43,873 nt of DNA from NCBI GenBank assembly GCA_964555935.1, contig CAZKUN010000049.1, positions 1 to 43,873 of the forward strand, read 5' to 3'. Of this stretch, positions 18,728-27,200 are shown one piece after another. Position 1 is the stretch's first letter, and each line of letters opens with the position of its first letter. Both the position numbers and the translations under genes were made by a program. This DNA is from CAZKUN01 sp964555935. Lineage in GTDB: Bacteria > Armatimonadota > Zipacnadia > Zipacnadales > VGFC01. Below the pieces are notes generated by a model. It did not search any database. It was not told where the DNA came from and was given only the letters and a program-made list of their open reading frames with translations.

Positions 18728-20242
18728 ATGATCCGCATGGGAACAGGGCCAGGCACTATGGGCAAGCGACCGAACGTCCTGCTAATCACCGCCGACCACA
18801 TGCGCGGCGATGCCATGGGCTGCAATGGCAATCCCTTCATCCAGACGCCGCACCTCGATGCGATCGCCGCTCGGGGTGTCACCTTCACCAATGGCTTCAC
18901 GCCTAACCCCATCTGCGTCCCCGGCCGGGCCTCGATCACCACGGGGAACTACTCGCATACGTGCACGGGGAGCAAGGGCAACGGCGGGCGCATTCGCGAT
19001 GATCAGATCAAGATCGCGGAGCATTTCGCCGATGCGGGATACATGACCGCCGCGATTGGGAAGCTGCACTACTCCCCGTATTCGCCGCCGGGGGAGCCGC
19101 GATTGCTCCACGGTTTCGAGCACTGCGAGCTGTGTGAATCAGGCCGGCTTGTCTCCCAGTATGACCCGACGGGCGAGCTGCGAGGCCTGGAGGACTACCA
19201 CGACTACCTGCGCGATGTCGGCTGGGGTGGATACGAGCGGGCGCACGGGATCGGTAACAACGACGTTCACGCGGCCGCATCCGTCCTGCCCGCGGAGCAC
19301 CACGAGGAAGCTTGGGTGGCGACGCGGAGCATCGCGAAGCTGCAGGATCACCTCGGCACAAATCCCGATCAGCCTTTCCTCATGTGGACATCCTATGCGA
19401 AGCCGCACTCGCCCTATGACCCGCCGGAGCCGTATAACAGGCTGTATGACCCGCGCGAGTTGCCTGAGCCCGTCGGTGACCTGAGCATGTTGGCCGGCCG
19501 AGACCCGATGCTTCGCTCGTGGCCCGTCGCGTACGGATGGGAGAAGATGTCGCCTCAGGCGGTTCAGTACTCGCGAGCACATTACTTCGGGTTGGTGACC
19601 TTCCAGGACGAGATGATCGGGCGCGTGGTGAAGTGCCTGGACGATGCGGGCGAACTGGACAACACGATCATCATCTACACTTCGGACCACGGGGATCTCC
19701 TGGGCGACTTCGGGTGCTTCTTCAAATGCAACATGCTGCAGGGCTCAGTCGGCGTTCCGCTGATCGTGGCGGGGCCCGGCGTTGCGGCGCAAGGCGCGAA
19801 TCCAAACCTCGCGGGCCTGCAAGACATCCTGCCGACGGTGGCCACGCTGACGGACAACCCGTTGCCGGAGTCGGTCCATGGCGAGGATCTCTCGGCCGTG
19901 CTATCTGACCCGGACGCCGAGGGGCGGGGCATGTACATCTCGCAGAGCCTGGAGAGTCCCAGCCAACGGTATATGGTCCGCACGGCCGAATGGAAGTACG
20001 TCTACCACGAACTCGGTGGCGTTGAGGAGTTGTACGATGTGGTCGATGACCGAAACGAGTTGCGCAACCTCGCCGGCGAGAGCCCGGCGACGGTCTCGGC
20101 ACTGCGCGGCGCGTTGATCGATTGGTGCCGAGAGCATGGCGACGAGGCGATCTTCGATGGCGATGACCTGAAGCAATCGCCCGAGAACTCGGTCGATGTT
20201 GCCGAATTCCAGGTAAACAGGATGGGATGGCGATGGTACTGA
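18728..20242 (+). CDS. Type I sulfatase (formylglycine-dependent)
   Basis: 504 residues. The ATG at 18728 follows AAGGTGA; an ATG at 18758 begins MGKRPNVLLI and is a weaker alternative. The family features are complete: NVLLITADHMRGD (metal Asp23), the modification motif CVPGR (Cys63 to Arg67), GKLHY (Lys112, His114), AKPHSPY (Lys225, His227), YTSDHGDLLGD (Asp320, His321) and Lys333. The core CxPxR needed for conversion of Cys to formylglycine is kept, with Gly in place of the commoner Ser or Ala at position 66. It would remove sulfate esters from a glycan. No signal peptide is seen, so either it acts on imported oligosaccharides or the true start lies elsewhere. Its 3' end overlaps the next gene by 16 bases. 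Confidence 0.92.
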   Translation: MIRMGTGPGTMGKRPNVLLITADHMRGDAMGCNGNPFIQTPHLDAIAARGVTFTNGFTPNPICVPGRASITTGNYSHTCTGSKGNGGRIRDDQIKIAEHFADAGYMTAAIGKLHYSPYSPPGEPRLLHGFEHCELCESGRLVSQYDPTGELRGLEDYHDYLRDVGWGGYERAHGIGNNDVHAAASVLPAEHHEEAWVATRSIAKLQDHLGTNPDQPFLMWTSYAKPHSPYDPPEPYNRLYDPRELPEPVGDLSMLAGRDPMLRSWPVAYGWEKMSPQAVQYSRAHYFGLVTFQDEMIGRVVKCLDDAGELDNTIIIYTSDHGDLLGDFGCFFKCNMLQGSVGVPLIVAGPGVAAQGANPNLAGLQDILPTVATLTDNPLPESVHGEDLSAVLSDPDAEGRGMYISQSLESPSQRYMVRTAEWKYVYHELGGVEELYDVVDDRNELRNLAGESPATVSALRGALIDWCREHGDEAIFDGDDLKQSPENSVDVAEFQVNRMGWRWY

Positions 20243-22092
20243 TCGGGATCGGGGCAACTATTCTGGCGAGCTGTGTGGCGAGTGCCGAAGGGTTATCGCT
20301 GGGCCGGCCGCAGGACCGAGCTGACCGGCTGATTAGCATTTCAGGCGAGCGCCCGGAGGCGCTGACGGCCGAGTATTCGCATGGCAATGCGCAGTGGAAC
20401 CCGGCGTCGATCTACGTCGGCGCGACGGTTGATGAGTGGCAGACGACTGACCCCGCCGTCTGGAACGGGGCCGCTAACGAGGGGCTCCTTCCGGCGGGCG
20501 AGCAGACGTGCGTGTGGAACTGGGTCTTCGACGCAGCCGCCGCACCGGTTGAGTTCCGCCTCACCGACGCCGACGGCGAGGTCGTGCTCGCCGAGATGCT
20601 CGACCTGGCCGGCGCGCGTGACGTGCTGGTGATCGACGCAGAGAACGCGCGGGACTTGGCCGGCGGCGCGCTCTCGGAGCCATGGACCATTGACGATGGA
20701 TCGATCTTCTGCCCGGTTGACGATCCCATGGCGCCGCCGTTGGTGCTGAATCCGGACCTGAATGGCTGGCACCGGATCTACATCGGCATGGAGGCGGCGT
20801 CGGCGCTGCAGGTCTCGCTGTCTGGGGAGCAGATCGCCTACCCCGTCCCGGACTACATGAAGTCGTCGGAGGCACAGAAGCGCGGTCGGCGCGAGTACTA
20901 TATCAGTAGCGCCGACATGACCGGCCAGAGCGTGTCGCTGATGCTCGGTGGCACGGTGCCCAAATGGCACGACGCGCGAATCCGGCACGTCCGGTTCGTG
21001 CCGATGACGAAGCCCGAGATCCGCCACTTCAGGCAAGTCCGGAAGATGGCTGAGAAGCGGGGCAGGCCCTTCGCGGGGTATGTCGAGCAGTGCACGGCCG
21101 GGGCGTACGAGCCGAGCAACCTGACCTTGCTGGCCCACACCCGCAATGAGATGCGCCTGAACAAGGCGCGAGGCGCGAGCGAGGTCTACGTCCACGTTAT
21201 CCGAACGGGCGTCAAGGCGTGGTGCCACAGCGACATCGTCGAGCGGTGCATCCCCTCGCCCGGCGAGACATCGGACCATTGGGTCAAGGTCGGCAAGTGG
21301 ATTGAGCAGGGGGACCCGCTGCAAATCGCGGTTGAGGAGGCCCGCGCCGTGGGGTTGCGCATCCTTCCGGACATGGGGATGAACGTCACGTACATCACGA
21401 AGGACCCCGACTACAACGGCCTTGCCGAGGCGTTCTCGCTCGAGAACCCTGAGTATCTCGTGCCGGGGCACTCGATGTTTCTGGACTACCGGCATGAGGC
21501 CGTGCGCGACTATGTGGTCGCCATCGCTCGCGAGCTGATGACGAACTACGATGTCGACGGAATCAACCTCGACTTCGCGCGCTTCGGGCATAACCTGGCC
21601 TATGACGAGGCGTCGCTGGTGGATGTGGTCCAGCGCATCGACCAAGCGCGGCAGGACGCGGAGGCAAAGTGGGGCCACTCGCTGACCATCGCCACGCGGA
21701 TACCCTCGTACATGTACTCGACTGATGCCGACTGGGCGCAGGCGATCTACGGCGGCGAACATGCATGGTTCACGGCCGCGCTGAAGACGTGGGCCAATAG
21801 CGGCTGGATCGACCGCGTGATGCTCTGCTGTTCGGTGCCCGCGAAACAGGCGAAGCTCTCGCTCGAGCGTTACACCGATGCGATCGAGGGGACGGATGTC
21901 GAGATGTGGGGCGATTTGTACGGGCCAGGCGGCCGTTCCAGGCAGGCTTGCCTGGAGCAGGCTCGGGGCTGGGCGGATCAGGGCCTCGACGGCGGCTTCT
22001 TCTTCTACGCGGTCAACCGCCTTGCCGAGTTCGGGCAGATCAACTGGATGCTGCGACTGATCGACTTTCCGGACGTGACGGTTGAGGACTGA
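20227..22092 (+). CDS. Secreted GHL10-like TIM-barrel glycoside hydrolase
   Basis: 621 residues from the ATG at 20227; an ATG at 20233 is equally possible. It overlaps the sulfatase end, which suggests translational coupling. Residues 1-21 are a signal peptide. Residues about 25-260 are beta-rich, and a TIM barrel follows. The barrel includes GLRILPDMGMNVTY and DVDGINLDFARF (442-453), the strand-end motif with Asp449 that is typical of glycosyl-hydrolase-like family 10 (GHL10, PF02638-type) proteins. Substrates of GHL10 are poorly known. A palindrome of the kind used by the intergenic hairpins falls within codons 571-577. A paralogous barrel is encoded at 37742-39472. Confidence 0.75.
   Translation: MAMVLIGIGATILASCVASAEGLSLGRPQDRADRLISISGERPEALTAEYSHGNAQWNPASIYVGATVDEWQTTDPAVWNGAANEGLLPAGEQTCVWNWVFDAAAAPVEFRLTDADGEVVLAEMLDLAGARDVLVIDAENARDLAGGALSEPWTIDDGSIFCPVDDPMAPPLVLNPDLNGWHRIYIGMEAASALQVSLSGEQIAYPVPDYMKSSEAQKRGRREYYISSADMTGQSVSLMLGGTVPKWHDARIRHVRFVPMTKPEIRHFRQVRKMAEKRGRPFAGYVEQCTAGAYEPSNLTLLAHTRNEMRLNKARGASEVYVHVIRTGVKAWCHSDIVERCIPSPGETSDHWVKVGKWIEQGDPLQIAVEEARAVGLRILPDMGMNVTYITKDPDYNGLAEAFSLENPEYLVPGHSMFLDYRHEAVRDYVVAIARELMTNYDVDGINLDFARFGHNLAYDEASLVDVVQRIDQARQDAEAKWGHSLTIATRIPSYMYSTDADWAQAIYGGEHAWFTAALKTWANSGWIDRVMLCCSVPAKQAKLSLERYTDAIEGTDVEMWGDLYGPGGRSRQACLEQARGWADQGLDGGFFFYAVNRLAEFGQINWMLRLIDFPDVTVED
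21937..21956 (+). repeat. Hairpin-like palindrome inside a coding region
   Basis: TCCAGGCA, a four-base loop and TGCCTGGA form an eight-base stem. It resembles the CAGGCA/TGCCTG hairpins at 2493-2510 and 15201-15220. It is in frame and encodes part of GRSRQACLEQAR. It may be an in-frame repeat insertion or chance. Confidence 0.5.
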
Positions 22093-22096
22093 CGCC

Positions 22097-24880
22097 ATGG
22101 TTGCAGTCCTGCTGGCCATCCTGCCGGTGGCGAGTCTGGGGCAGGACATGGCGACGCCCCTGTTGACGAACCGCAGCTTCGACGATGGAGTCGATGGCTG
22201 GGACTGGTGGTTCAACTCGCCGGATCTGGTTGAGATCGAGATCATCGAGGATGGCGACGGCAGCTGCGTGCAGTTCCTCGGCACTCCCGGTAGTCGCGTG
22301 GCCTTCTACCAGAATGTCCCCGTCGAGCCACAGAGCTGGTACCGGATCGGTTTCCGGTACAAGGCGGGGCCGAAGAGCGCGGGCGGCGGGCGGTTTGGCG
22401 ATCTCTCAACGCGGCTCGTGGATGCGAATGGGAAGCACTTCGATTACCCCTGCGGGATGACACTGCTGGATACCTTTGGCGAGTGGCAGGCGGCGGAGAA
22501 ACGCCTGTACGCGCCTCTCTCGTGCGCGACGGTCGTGCTGGAGTTCAACTCGCATGGCGAGTGTGATCTGCGGATCGATAATGTCTCGATAACCAAGATC
22601 GACGCGCCGATGGACGCCCCGAAGCCGAACACGTGGGACGAGTTGACGACTCCGCGCGACGAGCGGCTGTGGTTCTCCTCGTGGCAGTACAACCTCCGGC
22701 CCGATCTCTTCCGGCGTAGCGCGATGAAGTACGGGTGGCGCTACCGTCTCGAGGACCAGTTCGACCAGATGCTCGAGACGCACACCACGACTTGGTCGGT
22801 GGAGGACGGCGCGCACGCCGTCTTCACGGAGAAGGGCATCCCGACGTGCGAGTACCCGTACTACGCGGCGCTTCCGATCTATGAGGAGCGATATGAGGGG
22901 AGAACGCGGCCGGACGTCGATCGGCTGCTGGATCCCGTCTGGCACGACTGCCTGGTGGAGGCGTGCCGGCAGCTCATAGCCGATCACGCGCCAGAACCTG
23001 GGATCGCGTACGTGTTCGCGGGCGATGAGGTCTTCGGCAAGTACCGGAATGCGCTGAAGCCGGAAAGCGCCAGGCACTCGGAGTTGTGGCGCGAGATCGA
23101 CGATCAGGTGCGAGAGCAGTTCGGGGGTGGGATCCACGGCCTCCCTGCTGGGAACGATGACGCGACTCCGGAGCGGTGGATCGCGTACTTCAGTTGGGCT
23201 GTGGATGAGTACATCAATACACTTGAGCGGATGCGCGCCGAGATCGATGACTCGGGCTGTGGGGCGGAGCTGTTGGGGCCTGACGAGGCCTCCATGGCGT
23301 ACCCCTGGCCGTGGCGCAGGCTCGCGGAGGCGGTTGACGTCTTCACCGGGCAATCGCTGCCATACCGGCGCACCGCAAACATGTACAACACGGGGTTCGT
23401 GACGAAATGCTACCGCGACATGGCCGGCAAGCCCATTCACAATGCCACGCAGATCGTGATGTACGCGGGCTCGCCGTCGCCCGAGGAAGTGCAACGACGC
23501 TACAGCCAGGTGCTGCAGAACGGTGGCGAGGGGCAGATGCTGATCGCCGAGGAGTGGGGCGATCGGGACCTGAGCCATCACCAATACGCCGCGCCCGAGC
23601 GCTGGGCGACCGTGAAGAACCTGCTCAAACTCATGTCGACTCATCGCGTCCGCACGCCCGCGAAGAGCAAGGTCGGCGTCCTATACTCGAGTCCGTCGAT
23701 GATGGGCCTGGGACGTCGCATGGACGACGCGCCGATCTCAAGCGCGTATGCGTTTTGCGGCCCAATCCTGGGTGCCTGGCCGCGGATGATCGACAGCCAT
23801 GCCTTGGCCCAGAGCGGCCGGGATCTCAAGGGGCTCTCGCTCCTGATCGTCCCATTTGCTCCGGTTGAGCGGCCATCCGTGGTCGGGCGACTGGGCGCTT
23901 TCGCGGCTCGAGGCGGGACGATCATGGTCTGCGATCCGCGCGCATTCCGCCGCGACCTGCTCGGCGAGCGGCTGGATGCGAGCGCGATCCCAGGCGGACG
24001 GACGTCGCGGATGCCCGCGCAGCGGGAGATGCGGACGGCGTGGCCCAGGGCGTCGCGGCAGCGTGTCTACGCCGACGAGAGTTTCGCCGTATTGGGCGGC
24101 GAGACGCTCGGCAGTTATGCCGACGGGACGGCGGCCGTCGCGAGCTTTGGCGTCGGCGAGGGGCGGGTCATTCGTTTCGGCAGCAATCCGCTGGTGGACG
24201 AGAATGTCACGGACGATCCGCAGTGGGTGGCATGGTGGCGGTCGCTGCTCGTGAAGCTGCGGGTGCCGATGGACCTGCCGATATGGCGATTGCGTCTGCC
24301 CGACGCGGCGCTAGTGCAGGCGGAGAGCCCTAGTGATGTCTGCGTGACGGGCAACAACCTCGTGCGCTGCCAAAATGGCGTCTACCTCGGCGCGAATGAC
24401 CCACTGGCGGGACATTACACGATGAGCGTGGCGCCGGATCTCTCGCCCGAATCCGCCGGCGAGGGTCCGATTGCGTTTGCCGAGGGCGATCTGACCGATC
24501 GCCTGGCGGCCGACCTCGGTCCGTTTGGCAGTCTTCGCATACCGAAGGACCCTTACGTGGAGGCCGACTGGGTCAATCGCTGGAGCGGGGACGCGCTCGG
24601 AAACGGGCTCGACATTGAGATCGCGCTGCCCGAGCCTCGGGAGTTGACTCGCCTCCGGTTCTGGCACTCGGGAGCGATGCCGGCACTCGAGGTGATGGCG
24701 GGTAGTGGGGATGGGTGGAACTCCATCGGACAGGTGGACGCGTCCAGCGTGGGGGAGGATGTCGATGTGGTCGAGGTTGCCATCGACGGTTCGTTCTCGC
24801 ACGTCCGGCTGCGGTTTTCCTCAGGGGACGAGAGCTTCGCCATTGCTGATGTTGAACTCTGGGCGCGCGAGGTGGACTGA
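22097..24880 (+). CDS. Secreted GH42-like multidomain protein
   Basis: 927 residues from the ATG at 22097, four bases after the preceding stop, with GAGG upstream. A signal peptide ends near VASLGQ. Residues about 25-170 resemble a CBM4/9-type carbohydrate-binding sandwich. A long barrel-like region follows, with acidic candidates in FAGDEVFG (D310, E311), LGPDEA (D396, E397) and LIAEEWGDRD (E485, E486). Residues about 570-640 (LKGLSLLIVPFAPVERP, FAARGGTIMVCDP) resemble the glutamine-amidotransferase-like trimerisation domain of GH42 beta-galactosidases. The C-terminal 130 residues (ELTRLRFWHSGAMP) look like a discoidin-type sandwich. The order barrel, then trimerisation domain, supports a GH42-like enzyme, but the catalytic Glu pair cannot be fixed by eye. 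It is third in the operon with the sulfatase. Confidence 0.68.
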   Translation: MVAVLLAILPVASLGQDMATPLLTNRSFDDGVDGWDWWFNSPDLVEIEIIEDGDGSCVQFLGTPGSRVAFYQNVPVEPQSWYRIGFRYKAGPKSAGGGRFGDLSTRLVDANGKHFDYPCGMTLLDTFGEWQAAEKRLYAPLSCATVVLEFNSHGECDLRIDNVSITKIDAPMDAPKPNTWDELTTPRDERLWFSSWQYNLRPDLFRRSAMKYGWRYRLEDQFDQMLETHTTTWSVEDGAHAVFTEKGIPTCEYPYYAALPIYEERYEGRTRPDVDRLLDPVWHDCLVEACRQLIADHAPEPGIAYVFAGDEVFGKYRNALKPESARHSELWREIDDQVREQFGGGIHGLPAGNDDATPERWIAYFSWAVDEYINTLERMRAEIDDSGCGAELLGPDEASMAYPWPWRRLAEAVDVFTGQSLPYRRTANMYNTGFVTKCYRDMAGKPIHNATQIVMYAGSPSPEEVQRRYSQVLQNGGEGQMLIAEEWGDRDLSHHQYAAPERWATVKNLLKLMSTHRVRTPAKSKVGVLYSSPSMMGLGRRMDDAPISSAYAFCGPILGAWPRMIDSHALAQSGRDLKGLSLLIVPFAPVERPSVVGRLGAFAARGGTIMVCDPRAFRRDLLGERLDASAIPGGRTSRMPAQREMRTAWPRASRQRVYADESFAVLGGETLGSYADGTAAVASFGVGEGRVIRFGSNPLVDENVTDDPQWVAWWRSLLVKLRVPMDLPIWRLRLPDAALVQAESPSDVCVTGNNLVRCQNGVYLGANDPLAGHYTMSVAPDLSPESAGEGPIAFAEGDLTDRLAADLGPFGSLRIPKDPYVEADWVNRWSGDALGNGLDIEIALPEPRELTRLRFWHSGAMPALEVMAGSGDGWNSIGQVDASSVGEDVDVVEVAIDGSFSHVRLRFSSGDESFAIADVELWAREVD

Positions 24881-24929
24881 GACTTGCCTCCGGAGAGACA
24901 GCCCTGCGAGTCTCCCTCGGAAACGAAGA

Positions 24930-24951
24930 GCCCCACCATCGCTGGCGGGGC
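24930..24951 (+). terminator. Possible terminator or leader hairpin
   Basis: GCCCC, an A-C mismatch, CCA, loop, TGG, then GGGGC form a stem of 5 plus 3 pairs. It lies 50 bases after the GH42-like gene and 35 bases before the start of a truncated gene. There is no T tract. A related hairpin precedes the gene at 33279. Confidence 0.45.
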
Positions 24952-24986
24952 CCGGGTCGTCTAGATGCCGCTCAGGAGGGTCTGGC

Positions 24987-25091
24987 ATGGCAGTGAAGCA
25001 GTTCGCGGTCGCGCTGGTGGTCTTGGCCGCGATGTTGACCGCGCTGGCGCGCGCCCAGGATGTGGCGTTCCGTTGTGCTCGGGGACGCTGA
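24987..25091 (+). pseudogene. Signal-peptide remnant of a secreted protein gene
   Basis: A perfect AGGAGG at 24974-24979 precedes an ATG with seven bases of spacing. The 34-residue product is almost all signal peptide: MAVKQFAVALVVLAAM, then LTALARA as the cleavage region, then an 11-residue tail QDVAFRCARGR and a stop at 25089. The convergent gene on the other strand ends 28 bases later. Initiation signals of this quality followed by nothing suggest that the body of a secreted-protein gene was lost by deletion or inversion. A genuine small secreted peptide is possible but less likely. Confidence 0.55.
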
Positions 25092-25119
25092 GGTGGCGGG
25101 CCGCAGATCGGGACGTGCC

Positions 25120-26610
25120 TTACTTGGCCTCTATCGTCCCACCAACCGGACCAAACACCCCCGCGCCAAACTCAACGCTCGCCTTGGACAGCCCCTTGAC
25201 CAGCGTCGGGTCCACGTCGGTGGACGCGATCTTCTTCCCATCCTGGCGGATCGTCATCCGGCCGTTCTTCGCGGTGAAGCGCAGCGTCGTCGGCTTGTCC
25301 GTCCACTCGATGACTCCTGCCAGGTTCCCCGGCATCTTCATGCGGTAATTGGCGCCATAGTCAGCGCGCTGCTCGGGCGTCAGGAAGTCCAGCTCGCCGG
25401 CATCGTACGTGGCGCCGCCCTTGCTCGAGGTGGTGATGAGCATCCAGTCGTCGATGGGCGTCATCGTCGTGAGTCGTTGGCCGAGTTCGTTCATCACCAG
25501 CCCTGCGGCGACGGCTTCCGGTTCGTAGGAATGCACCGGGACATCGTGGAGGTCGGGGTGGGTGAACATGCGCTGCAGCAGGTCCCAGGCCTCGGTCTCG
25601 GGATTGTGGCGCCAGAGTTCCGCCCATGGCCAAACCCCGACCATCAGCTCGCCCCGGTAGATCATGGACGACTGGGCCTCGCGGGCGGAGGGCGACGCGC
25701 CCGGCGGCACGGGCGGCCAGTCGCCGGAATCGGTGACCTCAGTCCCGTCCCAAACGAGCAATCTGCCGGTCGGATACTGGGCCATGTAGAGCTTGTCGTA
25801 GTGGTTGATCATCGAGTAGATCTGGTAGCTGGTCTTCTCGTTGGCCTCGACGGGTACGCGCCACCTTCTCCCATTGAACACGTACACGCCGCCCCAGTTC
25901 GAGCAATTGAGCACGTCGCCTCCGAGCTGCCCCCAGGCGTAGGGGAATTCCTTGATGAAGGGGATCTCAAGCACGACGGCCGCCGACATGTCGACGGTGA
26001 GGTCGTCGGCGTAGGGCGACCATGGGACGGCGACGATGCTGTTGAAGTCCTCGTCGTCGATGCGGTGGTAGAAATACAGATGCCCGTTGCCGTAGTAGAC
26101 GCTTACGCGTCGGCCCTTCTCGGGCGCGTCGAGGATGACGCTGCCGTCGTAGAGGATGCGCTCGCCGACCCAGGCGAGCGTCTTCCCGCGAACGGTGGCG
26201 CAATAGTGGCCGGGGTCGTTCTCGGCATCGATCCAGTCGCCCGCTTCGTTGTCCCACTGGCGGACGGTGCCGTGGGTCTTCCCGCCGCCCCGGGCGTAGA
26301 CGCCGCTCCCGAGGTCGTAGGCGTATGCGCCAGAATCCGTGGTGACAGGCGGGAGCGGCTCCATGGTGTAGGCGCGCGTGTCCTCGCTTGGGCGGATGAA
26401 GAACTGCAGCTTGTGCCGCTCGCAGCGGTGGTGAGTGTTGTAGCTTCCGGCAAACCCGGCGCCGAAGACGAGGCGACCGTCCGCGTCGCGGGCCTCAAGC
26501 AGCGTCCCGAGGTTCCGGCCGACATCCTCGCCGAAATCAACGGTGACAGAGACGTCGATCTGCGCCTGCGCGCCAGTTGACAGTAGCATGATGATCAGGG
26601 CCTCTCGCAT
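25120..26610 (-). CDS. Secreted beta-propeller-like protein
   Basis: 496 residues from the ATG at 26610, with GAGG about eight bases upstream. A short signal peptide (ALIIMLLSTGAQAQ) is followed by strand-rich units such as LGTLLEARDADGRLVFG, LYFYHRIDDEDFNS, VYVFNGRRWRVP, GRLLVWDGTEVTDSG and LWRHNPETEAWDLLQRMF, each with the spacing of propeller blades. The last 100 residues (LRFTAKNGRMTIRQDGKKIA) look like a separate beta domain. No catalytic motif is visible. It shares the general layout of the propeller gene at 2665 but is shorter and not clearly its close paralogue. It stands alone on this strand and ends next to the signal-peptide remnant. Confidence 0.68.
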   Translation of the reverse strand: MREALIIMLLSTGAQAQIDVSVTVDFGEDVGRNLGTLLEARDADGRLVFGAGFAGSYNTHHRCERHKLQFFIRPSEDTRAYTMEPLPPVTTDSGAYAYDLGSGVYARGGGKTHGTVRQWDNEAGDWIDAENDPGHYCATVRGKTLAWVGERILYDGSVILDAPEKGRRVSVYYGNGHLYFYHRIDDEDFNSIVAVPWSPYADDLTVDMSAAVVLEIPFIKEFPYAWGQLGGDVLNCSNWGGVYVFNGRRWRVPVEANEKTSYQIYSMINHYDKLYMAQYPTGRLLVWDGTEVTDSGDWPPVPPGASPSAREAQSSMIYRGELMVGVWPWAELWRHNPETEAWDLLQRMFTHPDLHDVPVHSYEPEAVAAGLVMNELGQRLTTMTPIDDWMLITTSSKGGATYDAGELDFLTPEQRADYGANYRMKMPGNLAGVIEWTDKPTTLRFTAKNGRMTIRQDGKKIASTDVDPTLVKGLSKASVEFGAGVFGPVGGTIEAK

Positions 26611-27200
26611 GTGATTCGCCTCGTTGGGAGTTGTGTGGGGATTCGGGCGGAACGGATCGGACGGGCTGGAAGCCCGTCCCTACGCGGGCTTGGGGCGGTA
26701 CTTCCACGAGGAGCCCGATGCTACCTCGTCGCCTCCCTGGGTGTTGGCGGCGGTCATGCCACCGGAGACCAGAATGGTGATCGTCAGTAGACTTGGGTCG
26801 CGGTGGGTAGATCGTTCGGCATATACCGGATTTCGAGAAGGAATCGTCACGTTGAGCAGACGACTACAGGTTAGCTGTCGAGGGAAGACTGCCTGAAAAT
26901 GTTCGCAGTGGCGGCTGCGGATTTCAACATCGCGCTCCCCGAGATCGACCGTCTGAGGACGAGGCTGGAGTCAATGCTGAGCGGGTAGTCGTTGCCGCAA
27001 GTGACCGGCCACCGCGTCAGCCGTTCCCGCCGCCGCGATCCGATGCTCGACGATGGGCGGGATGTCCGTGGCCCACCGCGCTTGCCCACTTCCGCGAGAG
27101 GCCCGATGCTGTCACGTCGCGTCGGAAGGCGAGGTCAACGCGGGGGCGAGCGTGTTGGACTTGCTGTGCGCCGAGAGTCATTGAACCTGGGAGGTATGTG
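26611..27200. other. 590-bp intergenic region with repeats and remnants
   Basis: No convincing gene is present. It holds a hairpin at 26659-26679. It also holds two related 33-base segments in the same orientation (26700-26732 and 27088-27120), identical at 27 of 33 positions, and scraps of open frame, such as a 29-codon one at 26899-26988 with a poor ribosome site. This looks like decayed sequence between two divergent genes. Promoters for both genes should be here but none stands out. Confidence 0.6.
26659..26679. repeat. Short hairpin with CTACGCGG tail
   Basis: Nine-base arms GGACGGGCT and AGCCCGTCC with a three-base loop, followed directly by CTACGCGG. The hairpin at 32950-32971 has different arms but the same CTACGCGG tail. 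Confidence 0.85.

Noticed and set aside
20341..22284. A 647-codon open frame on the minus strand
   Set aside because: It is antisense to the GHL10-like gene, has no recognisable domains, is rich in Arg, His, Val and Asp as expected from antisense GC-rich DNA, and lacks a ribosome site.
25060..26580. 506-codon plus-strand frame opposite the second propeller gene
   Set aside because: The minus-strand frame has a ribosome site and signal peptide; this one has neither.
26899..26988. Small 29-codon open frame
   Set aside because: Poor ribosome site and no recognisable family; it lies in decayed intergenic sequence.
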